In this document: positions 10,747-22,759 of the stretch, piece by piece
Numbering within the stretch: the first letter of the stretch is position 1
Layout: each line of letters starts with the position of its first letter
NCBI GenBank assembly: GCA_958510825.1
Contig: OY294049.1
Location: 22,458,945-22,522,944 of the forward strand
Reading direction: 5' to 3'
From: Brachypterus glaber
Lineage: Eukaryota > Arthropoda > Insecta > Coleoptera > Kateretidae
Length of the DNA stretch: 64,000 nucleotides
The notes under the pieces: generated by a model
Databases searched by the model: none
Seen by the model: only the letters and a program-made list of their open reading frames with translations
Told to the model about the DNA's origin: nothing
Program-made: the position numbers and the translations under genes

Positions 10747-11297
10747 GGCAGACTAACATCTCTACTCTAAATTTCTCTACTCCCTAACATCCCTACTCTA
10801 TAACATCCCTACTCCACCACAACTCTACTCCGTAATATCTCTACTCCATAACATCTCTACTCCGTAACAACTCTACTCCACACTATATGCACTTTATTAG
10901 CCACTTAATAATAAATGAGCAGTTCAAAGAACAAAGAATCTTCTTCTTCTAGATTATTTTATTTTTTTCCTAGAAAACGTTTATCTTTAAATGTAAATCT
11001 AGAACAATCATAAATGAATTATTCTAAAAGCAACAATGACCGCGTACTCTTAACATGCACTAATATGTAAGTAATTAATAAACTGAATTCATTTTTGACA
11101 GTGACTTAGCATGACAAATATTCTTTTGAGTTAAGACAAGTGGCTAATCGAGTGTCTATAGTGTGGAGTAGAGTTGTTACGGAGTAGAGATGTTATGGAG
11201 TAGAGATGTTACGGAGTAGAGTTGTTGTGGAGTAGGGATGTTATGGAGTAGAGATGTTAGGGAGTAGAGAAATTTAGAGTAGAGATATTAGTCTGCC
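10747..11297. mobile_element. 551-bp non-autonomous DNA transposon with satellite-like TIRs
   Basis: Flanked by an exact 8-bp target-site duplication GCACGGAC (10739-10746 and 11298-11305). Inverted repeats of about 145 bp begin GGCAGACTAA and consist of about eight imperfect copies of a ~15-bp motif, CTCTACTCC(G/A)TAACAT. The ~265-bp centre has no open frame of note. An 8-bp duplication fits hAT, Merlin or P-type transposases; the terminal GG resembles Merlin more than hAT. I cannot assign the superfamily with certainty. Confidence 0.88.
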
Positions 11298-11305
11298 GCA
11301 CGGAC

Positions 11306-13320
11306 CGTCTCCCCACGTCAGCCTTGATCTGATCGTTTTATCTTCGTTTTCTCTGTTTTGTATAATCTGAAAAGCAAAGTATAGCAATTTTCAAATTTTT
11401 GTAAAAAAAATGGTTTTTTCCCATTTGGCTCCTTGCAGCACCCCAATGTTCACTAAAATCCATCCCGAGCGAGATCTTTTGGTAACATACCTTTATGCTA
11501 AATTTCAAGTCTCTAGCTTAAAGCGTTCTTAAGTTATCGTTCACACAAGACTTCCCGGACATATCGATCGACCGACCGAGCAACCATTTTTTTTTGCTCG
11601 AAATTTATATTTATCCATATGAAACGTCATAAAACGTAATAATACGTAAAAAATGTTTTGAAAATTTTTGCACGAATACAAGGCTTTGCCGAAATTTTGA
11701 AAATATTTAAAATGGGAAAGCAATAACAGAACGTTATGCTTTGCATCCATTATTTTAATTGATAGCTATAGTTAACTCTATGAAACCAACACTTTTACTA
11801 CTACAGCGATGTTGGTTAACCAAAACTATGTAATTACATATGATTCAGCATGTAAATGTGATTCAAGGCAGATGTATGAAAAATTAACAAGATTATATTT
11901 GTATTTTTACCATTTTACATGTAATTACATTTAATATTCATATAAAATTTTAGAATTACATGAAAAATTGTAAAATTACATATAAAATCTTATTAATTTT
12001 AGATGTATCCGATTTGAATCACATTTACATACAGAATGACTTTTTTACAGTGTAGACTGTTTTTTATTCGATTGGATTAGTACCGTCAAGTGGGGTGGAA
12101 TTGAACCCCACAACTTGTACACATAACCTCACCACTTTTGCACACGTGCTTTGGTTCAAAGGTTTTTGCGAAAAAGTGTCCAAAGTCACCCACACCGTCC
12201 GAAGTCAAATCACGTTACGGCATTTTAGTCAAAATGTCATCAGTTTTAATTCCAATCAACCAAAGTTTATTTTTTTAAGGTATAGTTATTTTAAATTTGC
12301 CGCTAAATACTCCACAAAGTCCGATTTACACTGAACCATTTGGCTTGTTTTGAATGTCAACATAACCAAAATTTATAATTTTTGTTTACTTTGTTTTTAT
12401 GATGACTTTTGTATTCCTGTAGAAACAAAATTTGCTTATAAAATCGCTTTTATTCCAATAATTAAGAGGAATAAACCATTATTTTGTTCTCGTTAATGGC
12501 AACGTTTTACAGTAGTGTAAATTGGGCCTAGTCATTTCGCTTACAACGCATGCGTATCTTACGTTGCTATGGTAATTTCGAGATTGTTAACAAGCGGGAA
12601 GGTTTAAAATTCTGTAATATTGCTTTTATTCTGTAATATTGCTTTTAGAATTTTTTTTTGTATTTTATATTTATATGTACTCTTGACCTACCAAATGTAC
12701 TTCGTGTATCCTTAAATTGGTGAATGAATAAATAAATAAATAACTATACCTTAAAAAAATAAACTTTAATCAACGTCGACTATTTTACTTTTCGTACTGG
12801 TAAGAGAAATAAAATTTTCGTAGGAATTTATTAAACAAAAAGTTGTGTTTTTAAATTAAATTGAATAAAAAACAGTTTTTATTCGATTGTATCTAAAAGC
12901 ACCACTTTTTGTACAATAAAACTGTACGAAATGGTAGTTTTTCAGTCTAGGCTGCAAAAGTAAAATATTCAACGTTTATTGGTTGATAGATATTAAAACT
13001 GTTACAAAAAAAATAATCATATTTTTCGTCTTTTGGAATTAGAGGTACCTTTTATAATTCTGCGATTTACGGATACTTTTCTGCAGACTCATTCATAAAT
13101 AAATGAAAAAAATTTTCTCAAGCAAAAACACCCTTGTAAACAGCTGCTGTTGACTTGTTTTTATAAGTACGAAGAATATTTTAGTTAGGGTAGGTATGAA
13201 CTAAGAATAATAATAAGGGAAATAATAATATACCAGAAGGAAAAAAGCTTACAGGAATTTGACTTCAAACTTTAACAAAAAGAACAAGCCTTGAAGATAT
13301 GTAATGCTACGCATTCCATT
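11306..13320. other. gene-free DNA
   Basis: No exon recognised. 11400-11760 carries the dispersed motif about GTTCTTAAGTTATCG...CCGGACATATCG also seen near 13590, 33715 and 40400. A 19-base direct repeat (ATTCTGTAATATTGC) sits at about 12609-12647. A GTCAAGTGGGGTGGAATTGAAC block near 12087 forms a short self-complementary unit with CCCCACAACTTG. Confidence 0.5.
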
Positions 13321-13784
13321 ATATACTATTCACAGTAAATGGTTTATTGCATTTTCCCAAATACTAACAACAAAATTAAAAAAAAAATCAAAAAAATTTC
13401 AATTCAATTTTTTTTTTATTTTCTTTTTGCAAAAAAAAAGAATAAAAATTAAAAAAAAATAACAATTTTTTTTTAAATAATATTCTTAAAATAAAATCTT
13501 TTTTTGAAAAACAAAAAAAATTATTTCTTTTGATTTTTTTTTTAAGTTTAACCCCCATAACTTGATTTTTTCTGAAAAGTCGATCGGATTATTCGTTCTT
13601 GAGTTATCGTGCACACAAAAACGTGTCGGACGGACATTAAAAAAAAAGTTACTTATTTTTTCATGAAACAAATTTATATCCAAGAGATTTAGAGATTTTT
13701 ATCTAGGACGGTATTGAAAAATTTTTAAAATTCGAAACTACCGTATAATACTATTCTAGTGCAGGTGCTGTGAATAGTATAATA
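13321..13784. mobile_element. non-autonomous element with ACTATTCACAG termini
   Basis: Left end ATATACTATTCACAG and right end CTGTGAATAGTATA form the inverted termini. The interior is extremely A/T-rich, with the block TATTCGTTCTTGAGTTATCG and a CGGACGGACA tract. A second copy with the same order of blocks lies at 33239-33900, and a partial one at 62640-62712. No transposase frame is visible. Confidence 0.65.
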
Positions 13785-14046
13785 AACTGAAGAAGGTACG
13801 GTTCCATTTCACGCACTAACTTTCTCACGAGGACGGCTTTATTCTTATCTGTCAAATTTATAAATTTAAATTGGAAAATTAAGCAATCCCGTCTTTTTAG
13901 TTTTTATAGCCAACTAAAATCCCGCATTAAACAAAAATATGATGAATACCATTTATTTTCATTTATAAAAACGGCTGTATTTATCCTACAAAAAACTAAA
14001 GGAAATTAATAAATTACTTAATTATGGTACTTTGTATACATTATAA

Positions 14047-14263
14047 GGAAACGTTCAAGTATTACGCAAATTGTACCAAAATTCATACACCTCATACCCC
14101 GGTTCCCGCGTTATTAAAGGCTGTCGAGGCTACCCCTCTTAACAAACGCCTATTTGAGGGGTAGCCAAAACATAAAATCTCTACAGCGTTTAATAACGCG
14201 AGAAATGGAGTATAAAGTGTATGAATTTCGATACAACTTGCGTTACGTAACACTTGAACGTCC
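14047..14263. mobile_element. MITE with GGAAACGTTCAAGTATTACG termini
   Basis: Left arm 14047-14130 and right arm 14158-14263 are inverted copies (TTCATACAC / GTGTATGAA, CGCGTTATTAAA / TTTAATAACGCG, GGCTACCCC / GGGGTAGCC). Related termini occur at 28226-28275 and 36385-36425 and a half copy at 1316-1395, so this is a family with several members in the window. Confidence 0.75.
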
Positions 14264-15050
14264 TCTAATCGAGTTTTAAGCTTAAATTTATTTTTCTATA
14301 GGGTTCTATAGGGTTGTTATCATTATGCTCAGAATGAAGCATTTTTATGTAAAAAATATAGGGTGTCCCATTTAAAAATCTAATTTTAAAATTGTTTAAC
14401 TGAATTATAAATGGACTTTTAAGCGTAAATTTATTTTTCTAAGTGTTTTTTAAATATTTTTCTGTAATATAAAACATAAAAAACACGTAAAGGGCTATCA
14501 CCCTTGGATTTAATGAAAATCCATCCTCCAAATAGGGTTAAACTACCCCAAGCACCAAAAAAAGTAGTAAATCATAAAGTATCTTAAGAAAAATCGAGTT
14601 AAGGGATCCAGCCAGTTATGCTTAATAAAATGTGAAAAAATCAATAAAATTCAATTCAAGTACCCATAGTTAACCATTTGTTTAAGGGGATTTTTAGCTT
14701 CTAGAACAATAAATCTTGCTTTTTGCACAAGTTCATGACCAGACAAAAATTTTGAGCACTTAAACGTTAAATTTTATCAATTCCAATCGAAGTTACAGGT
14801 TGAAAAAACAACTTTTAAAACAAAAAACTTGTTACGCCCGGTATACCTACTCATGTAGGTATGCATTATTAACTCTAAAAACACTTATCTTTGCTGATTT
14901 ATCCTTTTACCCTACTCGAGCACGTTTGTCCTTCTCCTCTTATTATTTCACTTGTCATGAGCTTTATATTCGATTCCACTTTACCCCAGGCCAATAACGG
15001 TCAGAATTAGATACTCTACTCAGATAAAAATCCCATTCCCATTTAGGTTG
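14264..15050. other. gene-free DNA
   Basis: No recognisable gene. A short open frame at 14800-14997 has no motif, splice context or codon signal that I would trust. Confidence 0.5.
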
Positions 15051-15198
15051 AAGGCATATTCAGAAGCTTGCATAAGAACATAAAACATAAGAATGCGATG
15101 CTGTGATTGGCTTACAAGATACATGGCGGCAAATCAAGCCAATCACAGCATCGCATTCTTATGTATTACGTTCTTATGCGAGACTGTGGGTATGCCCT
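15051..15198. mobile_element. 148-bp hairpin MITE
   Basis: Arms 15051-15113 and 15136-15198 are complementary (GAATGCGATGCTGTGATTGG / CCAATCACAGCATCGCATTC) around a ~22-base loop. The outer part is GCATAAGAAC / GTTCTTATGC. The element at 42171-42288 is a diverged copy (CTCGCATAACAA / TTGTTATGCGAG). Confidence 0.8.
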
Positions 15199-15245
15199 GT
15201 ATATGTAAAATTGTACATAAATTATTGCTGAATTCTTAAATTTTA

Positions 15246-15934
15246 ACTGGGGAGTGTCAAAATTCGGCCCCCTTTGACTTTTGAAAGGCTTAAGATTTCA
15301 ACTTAAAATTTTGAACCCATAATTTATGGGCCATAAATAATGTAACCCAAATAATTTTTTGGTATTTATTTGATATGTTTAGGAGTCATGGGGGCAAGGG
15401 GGAACATTTTTTTAAATAGAAAGGAGATCGTGTAAAACATCATTTTTGAAGCTCATAAAATTCTTTATTTGGTTATATATTTTTTCATTTTTTAACCTTT
15501 TTTTAAAGATTCAAATTTTTCATTTTTTTTTGCAAAGAATGCTTTTTTTTGTAAAATTTTATTTATTCATTTAAAATTATTTAAAAAGTATAAGTAACGT
15601 ATTTACATCATGAAATAAATAATTTTTCAAAAATAGTTTGATGAATTGTTTGAGGAATTTTGACAAATTTTTAACCCTATTTTAAACCCCCAAAAGTTTA
15701 TCCGAAAAAATAAAAAAAATATGTGGGCAAATAAAAAATTTTATAAGTTTTAAATTGATGTATCATACGTCTTCCATTTTCGTTTAAAAGAAATTCACTC
15801 TACCATTGTGCCCCATAAACATATAAAATATATACCAAAAAATATATCGGTTATGTTATTTACGTGTTCCAAATTTCAAGTTGATATCTTCAGCCGTTCA
15901 AAAGTTAAAGGGGGCGGACTTTAGATAGCCGCTG
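15246..15934. mobile_element. long-TIR MITE related to the 41289-42014 element
   Basis: Left end CGGCCCCCTTTGACTTTTGAA and right end TTCAAAAGTTAAAGGGGGCG are inverted. Internal blocks (TCATGGGGGCAAGGGGG, then TCGTG...ACATCA...AAGCT.ATAAAATTC) match those inside 41289-42014. A TA dinucleotide follows the right end. The arms extend for about 200 bases each. A further partial relative lies at about 29260-29330. Confidence 0.65.
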
Positions 15935-16041
15935 TATAATATTATACCTTTACATAATAAGTTGTGATTTTTGGCGAGCTGCAGCGCTGTATTCACAGAA
16001 CTTTACGTTGGTATCATTTCTTGCGAACGTTAAGTTATCTG

Positions 16042-16110
16042 ATCTGGTAGATGGCGCACATGTATACATCAATCTAACAACGTTACTTCTAAAGTAAATA
16101 AAGTCTGAAA
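16042..16110 (+). repeat. diverged fragment of the ribozyme-bearing 354-bp unit
   Basis: The block AGATGGCGCACATGTATACATC followed by AATCTAA and AAATAAAGTCTGAAAA matches the unit's AGATGGCGCACAAGTCTACATC...AGTAAAGTCTAAAAA at 35825-35895. The hammerhead-bearing part that should follow is absent; a fold-back begins at 16127 instead. AATAGATTGATGGAATA of the same unit reappears just beyond the fold-back, at about 16761. Confidence 0.55.
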
Positions 16111-16126
16111 ATTATTCTCAATTTCT

Positions 16127-16748
16127 CTGGTTTACAAAAAAAATCTTCTCCAAGGACTAAACCTACCATGCCTTAAGTATTTTTGTTTGCTGAAACCGAA
16201 TTTTCAATTTAAAAAACTTTCTACCGCGTAGATTTTGAGTAAATCCCGGTTTTTATTAGAGATACCATCCCAATAAAGTAAACTTTTTCGGATTCATCTG
16301 AAAACAAATTTAAATCATGGGCTAGGGTGTGAGGATTACGTAAATGCATTTTTCTTAAAAATCAGTTACGATTTCAGGGGGCACCGAGCAAAATAGTGGA
16401 GGGCCTTGGTTTTAATTTTATGCTTTTGGTTATCTGAGCATTTTTTAAGAGAGATTCATTAACTTTTTTGTCTTTTCCTAAGCTTTAGAGTTTTACAGTT
16501 ATAATACAATGCTCAAAATCTAGTGTAGGACTAAGGGGGTGCGGCCAGGGGCAATAAGAACCCGAAAAGCCCACGATTTAAATTTGTCCTCAGATGAATC
16601 CGGAAAAGTTTACTTTTTTCTAATAAAAACCGGAATTTTCTCGAAATCTACGTAAAAAGTTTTTTAATTCGAAAATTCGGTTTCAGCACATAAAAATACT
16701 TAAGGCATGATAGGTTAGTCCTTGGAGAAGATATTTTTTGTAGACCAG
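16127..16748. mobile_element. 622-bp fold-back element
   Basis: Inverted arms of about 190 bases: CTGGTTTACAAAAAAAATC and CTTCTCCAAGGACTAAACC at 16127-16170 are mirrored by GGTTAGTCCTTGGAGAAG and TTTTTTGTAGACCAG at 16712-16748. The centre has no coding frame. It appears to interrupt a diverged copy of the 354-bp unit (matching sequence lies on both sides). The exact target-site duplication is unclear. Confidence 0.75.
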
Positions 16749-17832
16749 TGTTATTGGAAAAATAGATTGATGGAATATTTAATTAATATTTTTTTAATTT
16801 ACAACGTATTTTTTCCTCTGCAAATGAAAATCGCTATGTTGCGAGTTAACTTTTATGTGTAAGCGAATTATACGGTTATATTTGACAATTAAACCTGAAA
16901 TTAAATTTTAATTAAACGGAAAAAATCTCATTTGATATATGAGCTTTATTTTAATAAAAAAAAATAATAGGTATCTTTTTATTACATTTGCTATAGCTGC
17001 AGTTATTCATGAATAGTTCAGTTAGGTTTCATTTTTAAATAGACTTTTTTTATACTTTGATAATCCTAAAAAATCCTCATCGATAATTAAACCTTATAAG
17101 TTATAATTTCACTGTAAAAAGTAAACTGAATATTAATTTTTTCACTACCAGCCTAAAACCACATCTTTATTACTGTTCTTTTCATTGGTAGAAATATTAT
17201 TTCTCTACCTATGACGTCAGAGGTTCTAAAAATAATAAAATTGCACCATAGTTAATAATGAATTTTTATTCAGCTGTTTTGGCATCTGACGTTTCACTTA
17301 ATTATTAAATCACATTGCTATTTACAAGTGTCTTTAGGCACCAAATTTATTTATTGCATGATAAATTAAAAAATATTAACTAAATTAGTACCTATAAAAC
17401 ATGTTTTACAAAAAACACTTCGAAAAGTGAAAATCATTGGCCTATCATATTCAACCATAGATTATACAACCCATATATTATCGTAAGGATCATAGATTAC
17501 TAGAGGTACAACCCCCATATATTGATTTTTGAGACAATAGATTCTCCCTCACAGTTTTCGCCTGTCCCCTTATTTCTGGGGGAGTACCAGAATCATCACT
17601 TTGCATTTCACTTTCCATTTTTATATATTTTATTACACTTAACACGGAAATACTTTCTAACTTAATAATTTTAGCAGATCACCAGAAAATTTCTGCCAGA
17701 AATGTCAAGTTATTCATTTGTTTTTTTAATGGCCGCGAACGGCCAGCGTGATATTTTAAATTTATAACCTTTTTCATTAAATTTTAGTAAAAAAATAAAT
17801 AAATAGCTAATTAATTGTACTGGTAGTGAAAA
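16749..17832. other. gene-free DNA
   Basis: Nothing recognised apart from AATAGATTGATGGAATA at 16761 (shared with the 354-bp unit) and a TTTTTTCACTACCAGC block near 17142 that is complementary to GCTGG-like TACTGGTAGTGAAAAAA at 17819-17834, suggesting the outer ends of a ~700-bp inverted-repeat element. Confidence 0.4.
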
Positions 17833-18131
17833 AAATACTATATTTTCCACGTGAGTGAAGATTTAACATTTTAGACCGCGTCTTGCAATTTGACGCAGGT
17901 CAAAAATGTTAAACTTCTCTCACTTGGTAAATAATATACTATTACAAATGAATAGGAAATTGAAAATTATTATCCTATACAATTGTACTTTAATTTTTGT
18001 TAAAAACACTATAGTTCTAAAGTCACGTACTTTAGTATTTAAGGACGGACATGGAATGTTGCGTGTTTTTAACAAAAATTAAAGTACAATTGTGTAGGAT
18101 AATAATTTCCGATTTCCTATTCATTTGTAAC
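17833..18131. repeat. two adjacent fold-backs
   Basis: First: 17838-17880 pairs with 17891-17938 (AACATTTTAGACC...GGTCAAAAATGTT). Second: 17942-18010 pairs with 18064-18131 (ACAAATGAATAGGAAAT...ATTTCCTATTCATTTGT, and AATTGTACTTTAATTTTTGT with its complement). They touch at 17940, so they may be one element with nested symmetry. Confidence 0.75.
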
Positions 18132-18436
18132 GTTTTAATTTGACGCTCGGATAATGCCGGATAAGCCGGATAATCAAGATAAATCTAATCGTTTTAACGC
18201 AATTTCACTTAAAACCGGCTTAATTTGGTTCTAATACCAACCAAATTTTTAGAAAATGATCGGACAACTCGGATAAGTCGGATAACTTGATTAAGGGGTC
18301 ACTCAAATATTACGGCAGGCTAAAAGTCTTTTAAATGCCTCTAAACTTGATTCTGTGGACCTGCAATATTAAAATACCAAGAGAAAATTATAAAATTTGT
18401 GATTATACCATAAGGCGTTATTTGATTATTACTTAA

Positions 18437-18514
18437 CGATGATTAGAAAATAGATTGATGGAATAATAAATTAATATTTTTATAATTTTGTTTAAAATTA
18501 AAAATTTCTGTCCT
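18437..18514 (+). repeat. 78-bp fragment of the 354-bp ribozyme-bearing unit
   Basis: From GATGATTAGAAAATAG through AAATTTCTGTCCTTA the sequence is essentially identical to unit positions 35976-36056, starting just after the ribozyme's stem I. CTTAACG stands on both sides and could be a short target-site duplication. The 3' limit (TTTCTGTCCTTA) is the same as the limit of the inverted piece at 35528. Confidence 0.75.
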
Positions 18515-19278
18515 TAACGCTTAAAGTTTTATAAAGATTTTATTTGGTATTTCGTTTAAAATAAGGTTGATTGGACTCTTGGTCGCTGAAATAAAAATAC
18601 TACTAAATTTATTTTTTAGAAATTTATATTTAAGATGATAACGCCACAACGCACTAATAGTGCACTAATAGAGACAGAAGTCGGTTCATTTTTTTTGCGA
18701 AAAGTTTTTATTCATAGAAATATTTATTTCTAAGTACTATTTTCTAACTTTTAGTTTCTGAGATATGCAAACAAAGAAATAATTACTATAAGCAAGTACA
18801 CAATATCCAGGTCCAATGGCTCAAAGATTTGTATATCCGCAAGCATGTTAAGTACTTAAATCAAATTTTTGTGCTTGATTACAGTTGAATGCGAAGACCA
18901 ATAGGTTAAATTTGAATCACGTAAAAGTACTTGGTTTGAATAATAAAATTTCTTCTGAGATTAAAAGTAACTTAAATGAAAGATAGCAGGCATATATTAA
19001 TAATGGGATTATATCCGAGCAGGTTAACATCTAATTCAAATCCTAAAACGCCGCGACGCCGCACCCAGCTAAAAAATCCCAAAAAAAAAACGGAAAAAAA
19101 TCATAAAGCGTCGAATGTTGAATATTTATAAACCTTATAGTGTCCTCTAAATGATTTCAATACACTTTTTCAAACATTTTTTCGACCTCGGGAAAAAATT
19201 AATTTAAGGGGCACATTGCATATACATATCTTAATTTTCTTTACGACTGTATTTTTTAAATTTTAATATATAGTACAA
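18515..19278. other. gene-free DNA
   Basis: No gene, RNA or clear repeat recognised between the unit fragment and the 3' end of the LINE. Confidence 0.5.
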
Positions 19279-19840
19279 ATATAATAATAATAATAATAAT
19301 AATAATATTTATTGCAGAAAGTTTACAAACATAAAGCATTTGCAATAAATATGCAAATTTTACACTTAAATGTAGCTAGACATTTGTATGTGTAATTAAC
19401 AAATTTTACATTATCTATAAAATTAATAATAATAATTATAAAAACAACAATAATAATATCTAATAATAAATCCAATAATAATATCCGTATCTAATATTAA
19501 TAACCAAACCCAAAAGGCTAACAATCTATAAATATATACACACACACATACATATACATACAAATAAATATTTTTGTTTTTTTTTTTTTTTTTTTTTTTT
19601 TATTTATTTAATTTTTTTAAGGTAAGTATTTTAAAAGTTAATTTTTAGCTTAAAAATAGAGGTAAGTATTTAAAGAAGAAGGTAATTAAGTTTATGTATA
19701 ATAATAATATAATAATAGTAAATATCATTATATATGTATTTTTTGTTTTAGGTATGGACCAGTTATATAATAAAGTCTATATGTAATAGATCGTAAGTAT
19801 TTGAAATAGAATTTAATTAATTAGTATACTATTTTATGTG

Positions 19841-21889
19841 TTAATTATTTTTTATATCAATTTTTCCAGTTATAAATTCTCTAGAAAGCTGTAATATATA
19901 GTTTTTGCACACTTTTTTAAACAAAATGATGCCGGACACGTTTTTTATGTTTGCAGGTAATTGGTTATAAACCCTTGGTCCTAAGAACTTGCTACTCCTT
20001 TGACCTATGGTCTTACAAACTTTTGGAACAGGTAAGTTCATATTTTGTCTAGTATTGGTGATTCTATGTTTTTGTTTTTCAGAATGCGTGTATGTACATA
20101 GGGACAAATAATATAACTGTCTGCAGTCCATTTTACCAGAGAGCTTGAACAATTCGTCAGTTGGGTAAGTATACGGGACATTGTGTATAATTTTAAGAAT
20201 CCTTTTTTGTGAGACTTCAAGATCTTCTATATGGTTTCTATAAACCCCTCCCCAGCCCAAGATACCATATCTCAAATGGGTTTCTACTAGTGCATTGTAT
20301 ACAGTATTTAACTGCCTTTCATTAAGGATTTGCTGTAATATTTTGAAATATGGTATGAGGCATCTTATTTTTTTAGTTATTTGTTGCACTTGCAGATCCC
20401 ATTTGAGATGTTTATCAATTGTAAGGCCTAGAAATTTAGTTGATGTTGCTGAGCTTATGGAAAAATTTTCAAATGTACTGCGAAAGTTGAGCAGACTATA
20501 TTCTGGTAGACTATTGGCATATGAACCAAACGCCATGAATACAGTCTTATCAACGTTCAAAGTTAATAAGTTGTGATCAAACCATTCTTTAATTTTGACA
20601 AAATCTGATTCTATCATATCTTTAAGCAGTTGCCATGTTAGACCCTTATAAAAGATGGTAGTATCGTCCGCAAAACTAATTATTTTCCCTTTGCTGTTAA
20701 TTCTAAATAGGTTGTTCAAATAGAGAATAAATAATAATGGTCCTAAAATAGTGCCTTGGGGGACACCATATTCGGGGGACATCGGTGCACTGAATTTATT
20801 TCCAAGTTTTACAAACTGTTGTCTGTCTTTTAAATAGCTTTTCATTAACTTCAGAAGGGTTCCTCTAATTCCCAGATCTTCCAGAATGCTAATAAGCTTT
20901 TCATGACTGACCGTATCAAACGCTTTTGCAAGATCTAAAAAAATGCATATTGCTGGTATTCCTTTATCAATAGCGTCATACAGTTCAGTCACTAGTGAGA
21001 TTATAGCATCTTGGGTCGATTTTCCTTTCTGGAAACCAAATTGCTTTTCTGAAATTATTGAGTACTTTTTAATAAAGCCATCTAGTCTTATTTTTAAAAG
21101 GGTTTCAAAAATTTTTGTAAAGTTAGTGATAAGCGATATCGGCCTGTAATTAACTGGATCTAACCTGTCTCCTTTTTTATAAATTGGTACTATAACTGAA
21201 GTTTTAAAAGGTGTTGGGCAAATTCCTGTGATAAAAATGGTGTTGATTAGTTTTGAAAGAGGGTAAACAATATTTTGAGAAATATTTTTTATGGTTTCTG
21301 TACTTATGCAATCAAAACCAACAGACTTTTTGTTTTTTAACTTTTTTATGACTGATTGTATTTCTTTGGGACATGTGGGGAGTAAAAACATAGAGTTTGG
21401 CATTTTAAGTTTATTCTCCTTATAATTTTTATTCTTTTTAATTTTGTTTGCAAGTTTACTTCCCATTTCAATATAATGCTTATTAAAAGTGTCACACATT
21501 TTTTGTTTGTTAGTAATAATTAAATTTCCATCTCTTATTTCTTTTATCTCATTTTTATTTGATTTTGTATTTTTTAGTTCGTTAATTGTATCCCACATTC
21601 CTTTGTTGCTTGAGCTAGTATCTATTTTATTTTTATAGTAGCCATTTTTTGCTTTATTTATAAGTTGATTTAATTTATTTCTGTAAACATTGTATTCTTT
21701 TTTAATCTCTTCGTTTTGTGTTCGGTGATAATAATCCAATAGTTTGTCTCTGTAATTAATTGAAATAATAAGTCCTTGCGTAATCCAGGGTTTGCGTTTC
21801 CTCAACTCTTTTTTAATTTTTTTTTGGATAGTATTTAATTCTATATTTTCCTGTATTATATTTATAAATTTTTTTGTTGCAGTTTCCAC
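19841..21889 (-). pseudogene. LINE ORF2, linker plus reverse transcriptase
   Basis: About 682 codons. Residues 1-160 are a basic linker region. The reverse transcriptase follows: VNYRPISL (about 245), FLDLAKAFDTV (motif A, about 318), GVPQGTILGPLLF (about 377), FADDTTIFY (catalytic motif C, about 406), then the thumb and a C-terminal domain ending near residue 680. No RNase H or zinc-knuckle tail is visible. The frame continues upstream without a stop to about 21978, where an A8 homopolymer (plus-strand T8, 21985-21993) shifts it relative to the endonuclease frame. One base fewer would restore the reading frame, so this is probably a recent lesion or a sequencing error. The apparent first codon here is GTG inside the polyprotein, not a real start. 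Confidence 0.9.
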
Positions 21890-21977
21890 ATCGCCTTCAA
21901 GAATATGGTCCCATTTGACTTGGTTTAAATGCTGATTTAGTGTTTTATAATTAATTTGTTTAATATAATTTTTTGTA

Positions 21978-22364
21978 TTACTTTGTTTTTTTTGTTCCTT
22001 TTCCAGTATAATTTGTGTAGTAATGATCAGTAATATTGGTTTTTACGATTACAGGTAAAATATGTTCCTCTATGTTAATCCTAGTTTTAATAAAAATATG
22101 ATCAATACATGTGCCTTTTTCATTGTTATTTTTCCTTGTTATATTATTTATTAACGATTTAAAATTATGTTCCCCCATAATGTTCAAGTACTCACCAGAG
22201 GGACCAACAGGATCTAGGATATCTATATTTAGGTCACCTGTAAACATACAAACATCTGCTTTGAAAGTATTTGCATTTAGGTAGCTATCAAGATCTGACA
22301 AAAAGTTTGTTATTTTTATAGGATGTAGTCTATAAATACCTATTATATTAATTAGTTTGTTCAT
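21978..22364 (-). pseudogene. LINE ORF2, C-terminal half of the endonuclease
   Basis: Contains the diagnostic motifs of the exonuclease/endonuclease/phosphatase fold: GDLNIDIL with the catalytic Asp/Asn pair, CIDHIFI and TDHY with the catalytic His. It lies in a different frame from both neighbouring ORF2 pieces. The frame is open upstream of the first Met to about 22440, where a T5 run (A-run on the plus strand at 22440-22444) changes frame relative to the N-terminal half. Function in the intact element: nicking target DNA to prime reverse transcription. Confidence 0.85.
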
Positions 22365-22438
22365 AAACTCAATGTTTGTATTTATAATTTTGCAATCATT
22401 TATTTTATCAATTTTATGACTGTATCTAATTCCGTCTT

Positions 22439-22759
22439 TTAAAAACCATCATTCTGATTAAATGTGCCCCCGCTATATACCACACTGTACCCATTTAATT
22501 TAATATAATCAATGTTAACTTGGCGAGTTTCTGTGAGTACTATGCACTCAAATTTATCTGAAAATTGATCCAAAAAAATTTCTAATTCTGTTAAGTTCTT
22601 TTTAATACTTCTAATATTTAGTTGAAGTAACTTAAAATTTGTGTGTTTAGAATTTATTTCAAATACTTTATTACATTCATACGCGCTACTGACTGTTTCT
22701 GTAATAATATTATGAACATCAAAGTCTTTTATAAATGGATCCATGTAAAAAAAAAACAA
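22439..22759 (-). pseudogene. LINE ORF2, N-terminal half of the endonuclease
   Basis: Begins near MDPFIKDFD and contains LLQLNIRSIKKN (the N-terminal catalytic Asn block) and IVLTETR (the catalytic Glu). It terminates at a TAA created by a one-base difference in a homopolymer at about 22440-22446; the expected continuation is in the adjacent frame immediately downstream. The spacing from ORF1 is about 215 bases. Confidence 0.85.

Noticed and set aside
19578..19601. Poly(A) run as the true 3' end of the LINE
   Set aside because: The sequence further on ends in AATAAATATT(ATT)n at 19279-19305, a more typical CR1/Jockey terminus, so the poly(A) run is probably internal to the 3' UTR. I could not confirm this with a target-site duplication.
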